Made by a program: the position numbers and the translations under genes. A model generated the notes under the pieces. It made no database searches. It was not told where the DNA came from and was given only the letters and a program-made list of their open reading frames with translations. Below are positions 1 through 7,744 of a DNA stretch of 64,000 nucleotides, piece after piece. The stretch's first letter is position 1. Every line of letters starts with the position of its first letter. This DNA comes from Croceitalea dokdonensis DOKDO 023 (GTDB lineage: Bacteria > Bacteroidota > Bacteroidia > Flavobacteriales > Flavobacteriaceae), in the NCBI RefSeq assembly GCF_001306415.1, contig NZ_LDJX01000005.1:62001-126000 (forward strand), given 5' to 3'.

Positions 1-1
1 A

Positions 2-1219
2 AAAGAACTTGTTCTTTCAGATGAGTTGGAACTTGTGGATGGCAGGACTTTTGAGCGGGATTACATTCCCTTGTTCATAGATGATGAATACAAAGGACAC
101 CTCTGGAGCTATACGGATGTTACCTTAGCCAAAAGCTATCGCCGTTCCCTAGAGGCGCAGAAAGAAAAGTATAGCAGTATAATTGCGAACATGAATTTGG
201 GCCTTGCCGAAATTGATAACCATGGTAAGATTCTCATGGTCAATAACCGCTATGCGGAAATGATAGGCAAACCCATTAGTGAACTCATAGGGGCGGACGT
301 CATCTCGCAAATGGAGGTTGATGCAGAGAATGCTGCCATTATAGCGCAACAGTTCCAAAAAAGAAAGCAAAACAGGTCGGACTCTTATGAGGTCACCATC
401 AACAAGTCCAACGGGGAGCGCCGGCACTGGTTGATCAGCGGCGCACCAAACTATGATGAGAGGGGAAAGGTAATAGGGTCCATTGGGGTGCATTTGGACA
501 TTACCAAGCAAAAATTATTGGAACTACAGACCAAAGATTTGGTAACTGAGCTGGAAGCGAGCAATAAAAGCCTTCAAGAATACGCCCATATTGTTTCCCA
601 TGACCTAAAATCCCCTTTAAGAAGTGTGAGTGCCCTGGCCTCTTGGCTATATGATGATTATAAGGACAGATTGGATGATAGCGGCCGCTACAACTTAAAG
701 ATGATGCTGGAAAAAGTGGAAGGCATGGACAAATTGATTTCCGGGATATTAAAATACTCCACCGTCAACAGTGACGCTCTGGACAATAGGGATGTAGACG
801 TCAATAAGGTGATCCAAGAAATTACTGAAATCATTTTTATTCCCGATCATGTAAAGGTGGTGGTCCAAGGAACATTGCCCATCATATTGGCCGATAAAAC
901 CAAGGTGCACCAGCTCTTTCAGAATTTTTTGAGCAACGCGGTTGTCAATATTGACAAAACGGAAGGCCTGGTTACCGTTGGTTGCAAGGAAACACCCACC
1001 CACTGGCAGTTTATGGTGAGGGACAATGGGGTAGGCATACCCAAAGAATACCACCAAAAAATATTTCAGATTTTTCAATCCATTGGCAATAATGAACGGT
1101 CTACCGGTATTGGTCTAAGTATTGTGAAAAAAATTATAGACAGGTATGAAGGTGATGTTTGGCTAGAGAGTGAGGTTGGTGAGGGCACTACGTTTTTCTT
1201 CACCATTAAAAAACAATAA
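2..1219 (+). CDS. PAS-domain histidine kinase, 5' end outside window
   Basis: Cytoplasmic sensor kinase that should autophosphorylate on a histidine and pass the phosphate to receiver domains. The frame is open to base 2; the residues before the TTG at 26 (KELVLSDE) continue smoothly, so this TTG is not the start and the gene is cut by the window edge. The visible part starts with the end of one PAS domain (FERDYIPLF, then SYTDVT). A complete PAS/PAC follows at about visible residues 55-170, then a HisKA H-box (AHIVSHDLKSPLRS) and an HATPase with N-box (FLSNAVVNI), DNGVGIP and GIGLSIVKKI. No membrane segment is visible. It leads into the FIST gene after 13 bp and heads a signalling operon. 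Confidence 0.93.
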   Translation, partial: KELVLSDELELVDGRTFERDYIPLFIDDEYKGHLWSYTDVTLAKSYRRSLEAQKEKYSSIIANMNLGLAEIDNHGKILMVNNRYAEMIGKPISELIGADVISQMEVDAENAAIIAQQFQKRKQNRSDSYEVTINKSNGERRHWLISGAPNYDERGKVIGSIGVHLDITKQKLLELQTKDLVTELEASNKSLQEYAHIVSHDLKSPLRSVSALASWLYDDYKDRLDDSGRYNLKMMLEKVEGMDKLISGILKYSTVNSDALDNRDVDVNKVIQEITEIIFIPDHVKVVVQGTLPIILADKTKVHQLFQNFLSNAVVNIDKTEGLVTVGCKETPTHWQFMVRDNGVGIPKEYHQKIFQIFQSIGNNERSTGIGLSIVKKIIDRYEGDVWLESEVGEGTTFFFTIKKQ

Positions 1220-1232
1220 ATCAAATAACCCT

Positions 1233-2360
1233 ATGAAAATAGTACAGGCAATGAGAACCAAAGATGGCGTTTGGCAGCAAAAAGGGCAGCAAGAATTACA
1301 GCAGCCCTTGGTTTTGGTTTTTGGTGACCGTTCCTTACTGGAGGATAAGGAGGTATATAAGGAAGTTAGACATCGTTTTCCAACAGGTAATTTGGTGTTT
1401 GGGTCAACCTCAGGTGAAATTATGTACAGCCAGGTTAGGGAAGAAACCCTAAGTGTCACTGCCATAGAATTTGAGTTTTCCAACTATACAATTGCAAGTG
1501 CCAACTGCAAGGATTTTGACAGTATCCAAGGGTTAGGAGCAAAATTGGCGAGTGAGCTTAAACAAGAAGGCCTTGCACATGTATTTGTGGTTTCTGATGG
1601 CAGTTTAGTCAATGGTAGTGGGCTTATAGAAGGATTGGACAACCAAATTAAGGGCAATATCCCAATTACGGGTGGATTATGTGGTGATGGCACCCTTTTT
1701 GAAAAAACACTGTCTTCCTACAATGAAATTCCCAAGGAAGGAAATGTCATTGCCATTGGTTTTTACGGAGAACAATTAGAGGTTACCTATGCCAGCAATG
1801 GAGGTTGGACACCCTTTGGACCGGAAAGGACCATCACAAAATCAGATGGGAACGTTCTTTTTGAAATAGATGGGCAACCCGCCTTAAATCTTTATAAAAC
1901 CTATTTGGGCGAGAAGGCCAATGAATTACCACAGGCGGCCCTGCTGTACCCTTTGTCACTCCAAGAGACGGACGGCTCCAAACCCTTGGTGCGTACTATT
2001 TTAAATATCGATGAGGGAGCGAATTCCATGATTTTGGCCGGTGATGTTCCCGTTGGTTCCAAAGTACAGTTAATGATGTCCACTACGGATGATATTGCCA
2101 ATGGTGCGGCCAGTGCCGCCGTAGCTGCTATGACGGGTAGGGTCAGCAAACCACAACTGGCCATTTTAGTGAGCTGTGTTGGCCGTAAACTGGTACTGGA
2201 CCAAAGAACGGAGGAAGAAATAGAGGAGGTTGTGGAGGTTATAGGCGATCAGGCCTCAGTGACGGGATTTTATTCTTATGGGGAAATGGCCCCCTTTAGT
2301 GACAGTAACCGCTGCCGTTTGCACAACCAAACCATGACCTTAACCTTGATCAGTGAGTAG
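1233..2360 (+). CDS. FIST domain sensory protein
   Basis: About 375 residues, matching stand-alone FIST proteins (FIST_N about 30-220, FIST_C about 230-365). FIST domains are thought to bind small ligands, possibly amino acids, and usually sit next to signal-transduction genes. Recognisable stretches are VFGDRSLL, VFGSTSGEI, ITGGLCGDG, FYGEQLEVTYASNGGW and the C-terminal GFYSYGEMAP. I chose the ATG at 1233 because it follows the kinase stop and gives the usual FIST start; an upstream in-frame alternative at 1170 would overlap the kinase. The next kinase has no sensor domain of its own, so FIST is its likely input. The family is clear; the ligand is unknown. Confidence 0.9.
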   Translation: MKIVQAMRTKDGVWQQKGQQELQQPLVLVFGDRSLLEDKEVYKEVRHRFPTGNLVFGSTSGEIMYSQVREETLSVTAIEFEFSNYTIASANCKDFDSIQGLGAKLASELKQEGLAHVFVVSDGSLVNGSGLIEGLDNQIKGNIPITGGLCGDGTLFEKTLSSYNEIPKEGNVIAIGFYGEQLEVTYASNGGWTPFGPERTITKSDGNVLFEIDGQPALNLYKTYLGEKANELPQAALLYPLSLQETDGSKPLVRTILNIDEGANSMILAGDVPVGSKVQLMMSTTDDIANGAASAAVAAMTGRVSKPQLAILVSCVGRKLVLDQRTEEEIEEVVEVIGDQASVTGFYSYGEMAPFSDSNRCRLHNQTMTLTLISE

Positions 2361-2361
2361 G

Positions 2362-3411
2362 ATGCATACGCTATTAAAAAGACAGATAAAGAAGTACTTC
2401 CCTAAGGGCCTGGATGACCATCCCGGTCTTGATGCTTTTTTTGATTCTATCCATAGCTCATATTCGCATTACGATGACAAGCTCAAAATGATACAACGGG
2501 CAACATCCTTAAGTTCCAAAGAGCTATATGAGGCCAATAAAAGGTTGAACAAGGAAACGGAAAATCAAAGAAAAGTACTTGAAGCCTTAAGCAATGCGGT
2601 GACCGTGATGGAAAGTTCCTCCCCAAGCAAAGAAGTAGGTACTTCACCTGTCAACCCGCAAATGTTATTGGAAAACATAGAGGCACAAGCGGGAAAAATC
2701 ATGGCTATTACCAAGGAAAAGGAAAGCTTGCTCAAAAGTTTGGAACAGCAGAATGAATCGTTGAACAATTATGCCCACATGGTATCCCATGACCTAAAAT
2801 CGCCTATAAGGAACGTCTATTGCCTTGTCACCTGGTTGTTAGAGGATGCCAAAGATATAACGGATTCCAAGGAAAATAATGTTGAACTTATTTTTCAAAA
2901 CCTTAAAAAGATGGATAGTCTCATAGATGGTATTTTGAAGCATGCTACCATAGATTCCCTAAAGGAAAAAATGACCATGGTAAACCTAAACTGCCTGGTT
3001 GATGAAATAGTGAGGACAGTGTACGTTCCGGACCACGTTAATATCTACGTCAAAGATGAACTGCCCACCTTATACATAGGCAAATATCGTATGGAGCAGT
3101 TGTTTAAAAATATTATCGTCAACGCGATAACCGCTTTGGAGGACAAGATTGCAGGCACTATTGAAATTACTTGTAAACAACAGGAAGATGGTTGGCTTTT
3201 TGAAATAAAGGACAACGGAAAAGGAATTCCAGAACATTTACAGGCGGGTATTTTTAATATGTTCAAAAAACTGGAAAACGATTCCAATGCCACGGGAATT
3301 GGTCTGGCATTGGTAAAGAAAATAATCAATTATTACAAGGGCGAAGTATGGTTGTCCTCCCAGGAGGGCGTGGGCACCTCGTTCTTTTTTACCATTAAAA
3401 CCAACCTATGA
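2362..3411 (+). CDS. Histidine kinase without sensor domain, FIST partner
   Basis: About 349 residues. The N-terminal 130 residues are charged and helical with no recognised sensor. They are followed by HisKA (AHMVSHDLKSPIRN), HATPase N-box (FKNIIVNAITAL), DNGKGIP and GIGLALVKKI. The kinase core closely resembles that of the upstream PAS kinase, including the signature after the H-box, so the two look like duplicates. ATG 2362 follows the FIST stop by one base; a GTG at 2353 would overlap it. No membrane segment. By context it relays a FIST ligand signal to the Hpt and receiver proteins encoded next to it (inference). Confidence 0.9.
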   Translation: MHTLLKRQIKKYFPKGLDDHPGLDAFFDSIHSSYSHYDDKLKMIQRATSLSSKELYEANKRLNKETENQRKVLEALSNAVTVMESSSPSKEVGTSPVNPQMLLENIEAQAGKIMAITKEKESLLKSLEQQNESLNNYAHMVSHDLKSPIRNVYCLVTWLLEDAKDITDSKENNVELIFQNLKKMDSLIDGILKHATIDSLKEKMTMVNLNCLVDEIVRTVYVPDHVNIYVKDELPTLYIGKYRMEQLFKNIIVNAITALEDKIAGTIEITCKQQEDGWLFEIKDNGKGIPEHLQAGIFNMFKKLENDSNATGIGLALVKKIINYYKGEVWLSSQEGVGTSFFFTIKTNL

Positions 3412-3737
3412 TGACAGAAACACCCAATCTCAACTACATTAAGGAAATAGCGGGAGGTAATGAGGAATTTGAGCAAAAATTTCTTTCTATCATATTAGTG
3501 GAGTTTCCCAAGGAGAAAATGGAGTATGCCAATTTTTTAGCCGACAAAGATTACCTGGAAGCCGCTAAGGTGGTGCACAAAATTAAGCACAAGTTGGGTA
3601 TTCTAAGCCTTACCAATGCCTACAAGTTAGCCGTTAGATATGAAGAGGAGCTTAAATATGGAAATACCCAGCTTCAGACTGCGTTTGATGCGGTATTGGG
3701 TACCGTAGAAGAATTCATTAAAGATATACACCAATGA
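3408..3737 (+). CDS. Hpt (histidine phosphotransfer) domain protein
   Basis: A 109-residue single-domain Hpt protein, the shuttle that moves phosphate between receiver domains in a phosphorelay. The phosphohistidine should be H57 in VVHKIKHKLG, followed by the usual helix turn and hydrophobic helix (ILSLTNAYKLA). The start overlaps the kinase stop in ATGA and the stop overlaps the next start, so it is translationally coupled on both sides. A free Hpt protein implies a multistep relay. Possible donors or acceptors nearby are the receiver at 5399, the LytTR regulator at 3734 and the receiver-kinase at 23542. Confidence 0.88.
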   Translation: MMTETPNLNYIKEIAGGNEEFEQKFLSIILVEFPKEKMEYANFLADKDYLEAAKVVHKIKHKLGILSLTNAYKLAVRYEEELKYGNTQLQTAFDAVLGTVEEFIKDIHQ

Positions 3738-4462
3738 AAAGTATCATAGTTGACGATGAAAACACCGCAAGGGCCATTGTAAAGGAGCTTTGTAACTCCT
3801 CTGGGCATATTGAGGTGGTTGGTCAGTTCCCAAATGCGGTAGAGGCATTGAAGTATTTGAACCAGAATGAGGTAGACCTTATTTTCTTGGATATCCATAT
3901 GCCCATGCTAACGGGTTTTGACTTTATTGCCACCCTTAAAAATCCACCATTCATCGTACTTACCACTTCAGATACCAATTTTGCGGTAGAGGCATACCAG
4001 TATCCCTTTATTGTAGACTATTTGGTAAAGCCTGTGACCATGGAGCGTTTTCAGACTACCTTAATGAAACTCAAGCACGCGGGTAAAGCCATCTTGGTTG
4101 GTAATGGTGAAACCACCTTGGAAAGTGAACCTCCTAAGGAAAGCTTTGGTGATGATCATTTATACATTAATATCGATAGGCGATTGATCAAGCTTAAGTA
4201 TGAGGACATCCTGTTTATTGAGGCCAAGGGAGATTATTTTGAAATAAAGACCTTGGATGGGCAGTATAGGGTACATTCAACTTTAAAAAAGATAAAGGAA
4301 AAATTACCGGAGTCCGTATTCTTGCAGATTCACAGGTCCTATATCATCAATTTTAGTAAAATAATTGATATCCAAGATAATAGCGTATTAATAGAACGCA
4401 GTGTAATCCCTATAAGCCGGTCCAATAGACCCCGGTTAATGAGGAGGCTCAATTTATTGTAA
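3734..4462 (+). CDS. LytTR-family response regulator
   Basis: A 242-residue regulator with an N-terminal receiver (VDDENTARAI, phospho-Asp in IFLDIHMPM, Lys in DYLVKPVT) and a C-terminal LytTR DNA-binding domain from about residue 140 (LYINIDRRLIKLKYEDILFI, FLQIHRSYIINF, ISRSNRPRLM). LytTR domains bind pairs of 9-bp direct repeats spaced by two helical turns. Three EPS promoters in this window carry repeats with exactly that 21-bp period (5306, 14540, 24801), so this protein is the best candidate to bind them; that link is inference. It overlaps the Hpt gene by 4 bp. Confidence 0.93.
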   Translation: MKSIIVDDENTARAIVKELCNSSGHIEVVGQFPNAVEALKYLNQNEVDLIFLDIHMPMLTGFDFIATLKNPPFIVLTTSDTNFAVEAYQYPFIVDYLVKPVTMERFQTTLMKLKHAGKAILVGNGETTLESEPPKESFGDDHLYINIDRRLIKLKYEDILFIEAKGDYFEIKTLDGQYRVHSTLKKIKEKLPESVFLQIHRSYIINFSKIIDIQDNSVLIERSVIPISRSNRPRLMRRLNLL

Positions 4463-4517
4463 AAAGGAAATTCGCATATAACTAAATAGAAAAAAATCAA
4501 TACTAAAACATAATGAT

Positions 4518-4820
4518 ATGGCATTGGAAATAAAGGAACAACATGGAATTTTTGAAATTTTGGGCACCGTAACCTCCCAAAACTTGGGTGCGCTAAGCAT
4601 CTATTTTCAAACCGTTTTGGAAAAAGAAGAAAGTATCGTGGTAAATATAGAAGGTGTGGTTAAAATGGACTCCAGTTCTGCCCTGTTTTTTGAAAAACTG
4701 TACAAAGAGGCTGCAGCCAGTCATAAGGTAGTTACCATAGTTGGAAAACAAAACGCAGACATTGCCAAAATCATGAGGATGACCAAGACAGATTATATCT
4801 TAAGTCCGGATAGGGCTTAG
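4518..4820 (+). CDS. STAS domain protein, anti-anti-sigma-like
   Basis: A 100-residue single STAS domain. It keeps the pattern around the phosphorylatable Ser of SpoIIAA-type proteins (VVKMDSSSALFFEKLYKEA), so it may be switched by Ser phosphorylation or may dock onto the other proteins. It lies 55 bp after the LytTR gene, in the same direction, and is the last gene of the signalling group. No anti-sigma kinase or PP2C phosphatase gene is nearby, so its partner is unknown. Confidence 0.82.
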   Translation: MALEIKEQHGIFEILGTVTSQNLGALSIYFQTVLEKEESIVVNIEGVVKMDSSSALFFEKLYKEAAASHKVVTIVGKQNADIAKIMRMTKTDYILSPDRA

Positions 4821-5398
4821 GTTTTAAATAGTAACATTCACTGTTGGGCATACCTTAGGTATCTTCCTTAAGCTTTATAGGTATTGTTGATGTACTGCCA
4901 TTGCTGGTAGTGGGGGATTGGATGCAGGAATAGATCACATGGAGTACTTTTACTGGGAGTAGGTTCGCCACTAGAGCAGCGTATTTTGGTCCTGCCAAAA
5001 AGTAATACCCTTAAACGGGACATTTTACCATTATCCTACCTTAATTCCGTTGGGTATGGTCTATTGCCAAAGCCCTATCCTTAACTCCCGAAATTAACCT
5101 CTATTACTTTTTTGAACTTGGGCCTATGGAAATTCCTATTTAAAATAATGGGATGTTTTCATGGGGCACTATGGCTAGGCGGTCCTTAGGTAATCTATAA
5201 AAGTAAGGTCCCTTTGCATGCTCCATACATGGATAGCTGGGGATGCCAATAAGCTGACAACTAGTTTTTTTACAGAAATATCTTACAGCTATAACTAGGA
5301 CGCTTGCAACAGTTACCCCTGGTTTGACAACAATCAATTCCTGTTATGTAATATAAATCCTACTTTTCGTTTTATTAAGTAATACAAATCTTACAATT
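4821..5398. other. 578-bp intergenic region before the EPS locus
   Basis: No convincing gene. The only open frame of any size (minus strand, 5140-5337) has no recognisable features. The last 95 bp hold the promoter described separately. Two near-identical 16-bp elements sit at 5348-5363 and 5379-5394 (GTAATATAAATCCTAC and GTAATACAAATCTTAC, 31 bp apart). The short dyad ATACCTTAGGTAT at 4850-4862 could be part of a weak 3' end for the STAS transcript but has no U-run. Confidence 0.6.
5306..5368 (+). promoter_or_regulatory. EPS promoter 1: 21-bp-spaced direct repeats plus -7 box
   Basis: Direct repeats GCAAC (5306-5310) and ACAAC (5327-5331) start 21 bp apart. A further 29 bp separates the second from TACTTTTC (5361-5368), a fit to the Bacteroidota -7 consensus TAnnTTTG. 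The same three parts with identical spacings occur before the genes at 14629 and 24893. Expected transcription start is about 5374, about 25 nt before the ATG at 5399. The dyads GTAA-N8-CTAC (5348-5363) and GTAA-N8-TTAC (5379-5394) overlap the promoter and the ribosome-binding region. Confidence 0.65.
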
Positions 5399-5764
5399 AT
5401 GAAAATTTTAGTCGTAGACGATAAACAATCACTTAGCGAGTTGGTAGCCCAGTTCCTAGGGCAGTCCTACCAGGTTACCACCATGGAAAATGGGTTGGCC
5501 GCAATGACCTGGTTGCATGAGGGCAATTTACCGGACCTTATCATTACCGATTTGGAAATGCCAGAGATGGATGGTTTTGAACTCATTAAAAGAATTAAGG
5601 AAACAGGGCTGTTCTCGGATATTCCCATCATCGTATTAAGTTGCCGTGATAGTTCTACCGATCGTGTGGAATGTCTACGACTTGGAGCGGATGATTATAT
5701 GGTAAAACCTTTTAACCCAGAAGAATTACTGATAAGGGTGGATAAACTTTTAATCCGAAGTTAG
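5399..5764 (+). CDS. Single-domain response regulator (receiver only)
   Basis: A 121-residue receiver with all catalytic residues: acidic pair in VVDDKQS, phospho-Asp in IITDLEMPEMDG, Ser/Thr in IIVLSCRDSS, Lys in DDYMVKPFN. It has no output domain, so it acts by protein contact, either as a phosphate intermediate (with the Hpt protein at 3408) or by docking. It is the first gene of the EPS operon, one base before the sugar transferase, whose N-terminus is a degenerate receiver. That arrangement suggests direct control of the transferase (inference). Confidence 0.93.
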   Translation: MKILVVDDKQSLSELVAQFLGQSYQVTTMENGLAAMTWLHEGNLPDLIITDLEMPEMDGFELIKRIKETGLFSDIPIIVLSCRDSSTDRVECLRLGADDYMVKPFNPEELLIRVDKLLIRS

Positions 5765-5765
5765 C

Positions 5766-6998
5766 ATGGACGTTCTTACACGTGAGAAAACACAAATCCT
5801 ATACATTGGCACTAACCATAGATTGGCGGAGGAGTTTCAGCGCGATCGGGAAACCGTGGAAATTTATACTGCGGAAACCGTTTCGCAGGCCTTAAAGTGG
5901 TTGCATGGACAAGGAAACTATACGGACGGTAAATGGCATGGACTTACGGATACCATCGATGCTTTTTTATGCGAAAAAGGCATAGCCGATGCAGATATTA
6001 AGGAGTTTAAGGCCTATGTGGAAAAGACCTTTGACCCTGATCAAAGAATACCCATAGTGCTGTTGGGCGAAGAGGTGAACAAAAGGGAAAAGACACTTGC
6101 CATGCAGGGTGGCTATGACGATATCTTTGCGCATCCCGTAGACTTTAATAGGTTGTTGGAGCGCATTGGTTTTTTAAAGGAACTGAAAGCAAACTTGGGT
6201 AAACAACATATACAGTTTCCGGACAGCCCTCAAAAAAAATATAGGATTGGCTTCTGGAAACGGAGTTTTGATATTCTTTTGGCAGGTTCAGTTCTGTTGG
6301 TTGCGGCACCATTTCTGTTGTTGGTGATATTGGCCATCAGGATAGAATCAAAAGGAAAAGTCTATTACATCTCCAAACGTGTGGGTACTGGATACAAAAT
6401 CTTTAATTTTTTAAAGTTGCGGTCCATGTACCCAGATGCTGATAAAAGATTAAAGGAATTTGAACACCTTAATCAGTATGTACATGAAGATGACCACCAA
6501 GAAGATGCAACCCCACAAGAAGTAACCCCCAAGGATGTAAAGGGCACCGTGCTTATCGGTGATGATGCAGAGGTAGATGAAGCACTTCATAACCAGAAAA
6601 GGAAGGAAAGTGCCAAAAGTGCTTTTGTGAAGTTTGATAATGACCCAAGAATCACCAAAGTAGGCAAGATTATCCGAAAATTAAGTATTGATGAACTGCC
6701 ACAGCTCATCAACGTCCTAAAGGGAGATATGTCCATAGTGGGAAATAGGCCCTTGCCCCTTTACGAGGCCGAAATGTTGACCACGGACGAATGGACGGAG
6801 CGTTTTAACGGTCCGGCTGGCATTACAGGACTCTGGCAGGTGGAAGCTCGGGGTAGAAGCTCCAAAATGTCCCCCGAAGAACGCAAACAGTTAGATGTAA
6901 AGTATGTGGAATACGCCAATGGCAAGCACGCCTTTTTAATGGATATGTGGATCATCTTAAGAACCTTTAAGGCAGTGTTCCAAAAAGAAAATGTGTAG
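5766..6998 (+). CDS. Sugar transferase (initiating PGT) fused to a degenerate receiver
   Basis: 410 residues. Residues 1-140 resemble a receiver fold without its active site: the expected phospho-Asp region reads DAFLCEKGI and the Lys position reads AHPVD. Residues 160-410 are a bacterial sugar transferase: membrane hairpin at about 168-193, basic YYISKRVG, KLRSMYPDA, catalytic IDELPQL (D309, E310), SIVGNRPLP and GITGLWQV. It should move a sugar phosphate from a nucleotide sugar to undecaprenyl phosphate, the first step of EPS repeat-unit assembly. A charged insert at 222-288 splits the catalytic domain, as is common in Bacteroidota. It follows the receiver gene by one base and the TolC-like gene starts 2 bp after it. 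Confidence 0.92.
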   Translation: MDVLTREKTQILYIGTNHRLAEEFQRDRETVEIYTAETVSQALKWLHGQGNYTDGKWHGLTDTIDAFLCEKGIADADIKEFKAYVEKTFDPDQRIPIVLLGEEVNKREKTLAMQGGYDDIFAHPVDFNRLLERIGFLKELKANLGKQHIQFPDSPQKKYRIGFWKRSFDILLAGSVLLVAAPFLLLVILAIRIESKGKVYYISKRVGTGYKIFNFLKLRSMYPDADKRLKEFEHLNQYVHEDDHQEDATPQEVTPKDVKGTVLIGDDAEVDEALHNQKRKESAKSAFVKFDNDPRITKVGKIIRKLSIDELPQLINVLKGDMSIVGNRPLPLYEAEMLTTDEWTERFNGPAGITGLWQVEARGRSSKMSPEERKQLDVKYVEYANGKHAFLMDMWIILRTFKAVFQKENV

Positions 6999-7000
6999 GC

Positions 7001-7744
7001 ATGGGCAAATATTGGGTACTTTTTTTCTTATGCAACATAGGTTGGCTCCAAGCACAGTTGGCAGATGACTTTATTACCAAAAGCCTAAAGGACAATGATA
7101 TTACACAGCAGATTCCACCCTTGGATTCTTTGGTGCAAAAAGCCATTAGGTACAGTGCAAAATTGAAGCTTTTTGATACGGATATCCAAACCCTCACCAT
7201 TAAGGAAAAAGAAACGCGCACGCAACTTTTACGGTTTTTGGCCATGGGGGCCTCTTACAACTATGGCATTTTTGATAACCTGAATAACCAACAGTTGGCC
7301 GGTGACCCCAGTGCAAACCTAACCTTGATAAGTACGGAACAGACCCGCTATAATTTGGGTGTTTCCCTGTCCATTCCCTTGGAGGCCATTTTAAATAGGG
7401 GCAAGCAAATAAAGACCGCGAGGTTGGAGAAGGAAAAGGCTATTTTCTCCAAGCAAATGATAGAAAATGAAATAGAGGAAATTGTCATGCTCAGATACAA
7501 CAGCTTTGTAAAAGCGCACAAATTTTTTTTGATCGCCAGCGCCGTATTGGATACCTACCGGGTACAGGCCAAACAAGTGGAAAAGGACTATGCCAACGGC
7601 ATCATTAGCATATCTGAATATACAAGGCTCAACCAGATATTAAACGATGCTATAAGGGGCAAGGAAAGTGCGGCAATGGATTACCGCCTCAACCTAAGAT
7701 ATCTAGAAACCATAATTGGAGAAAAATTGTCCATTTCCTCATGA
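7001..7744 (+). CDS. Half-size TolC-like outer membrane protein
   Basis: 247 residues with a signal peptide (hydrophobic to about 18, then QAQ). The rest is long amphipathic helix with a beta-rich stretch (GASYNYGIFD, YNLGVSLSIPLEAI) typical of one outer-membrane efflux protein (OEP) repeat; TolC has two repeats in about 430 residues. Position between the sugar transferase and the Wzc-like gene, and the 4-bp overlap with the latter, suggest it forms the outer-membrane exit for EPS. No Wza/OPX gene is seen in the locus. The family call rests on pattern, not a search. Confidence 0.72.
   Translation: MGKYWVLFFLCNIGWLQAQLADDFITKSLKDNDITQQIPPLDSLVQKAIRYSAKLKLFDTDIQTLTIKEKETRTQLLRFLAMGASYNYGIFDNLNNQQLAGDPSANLTLISTEQTRYNLGVSLSIPLEAILNRGKQIKTARLEKEKAIFSKQMIENEIEEIVMLRYNSFVKAHKFFLIASAVLDTYRVQAKQVEKDYANGIISISEYTRLNQILNDAIRGKESAAMDYRLNLRYLETIIGEKLSISS

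Noticed and set aside
5140-5337. 65-codon minus-strand frame in the 4821-5398 gap
   Set aside because: No recognisable motif or ribosome binding site, and it runs into the promoter with the 21-bp repeats.
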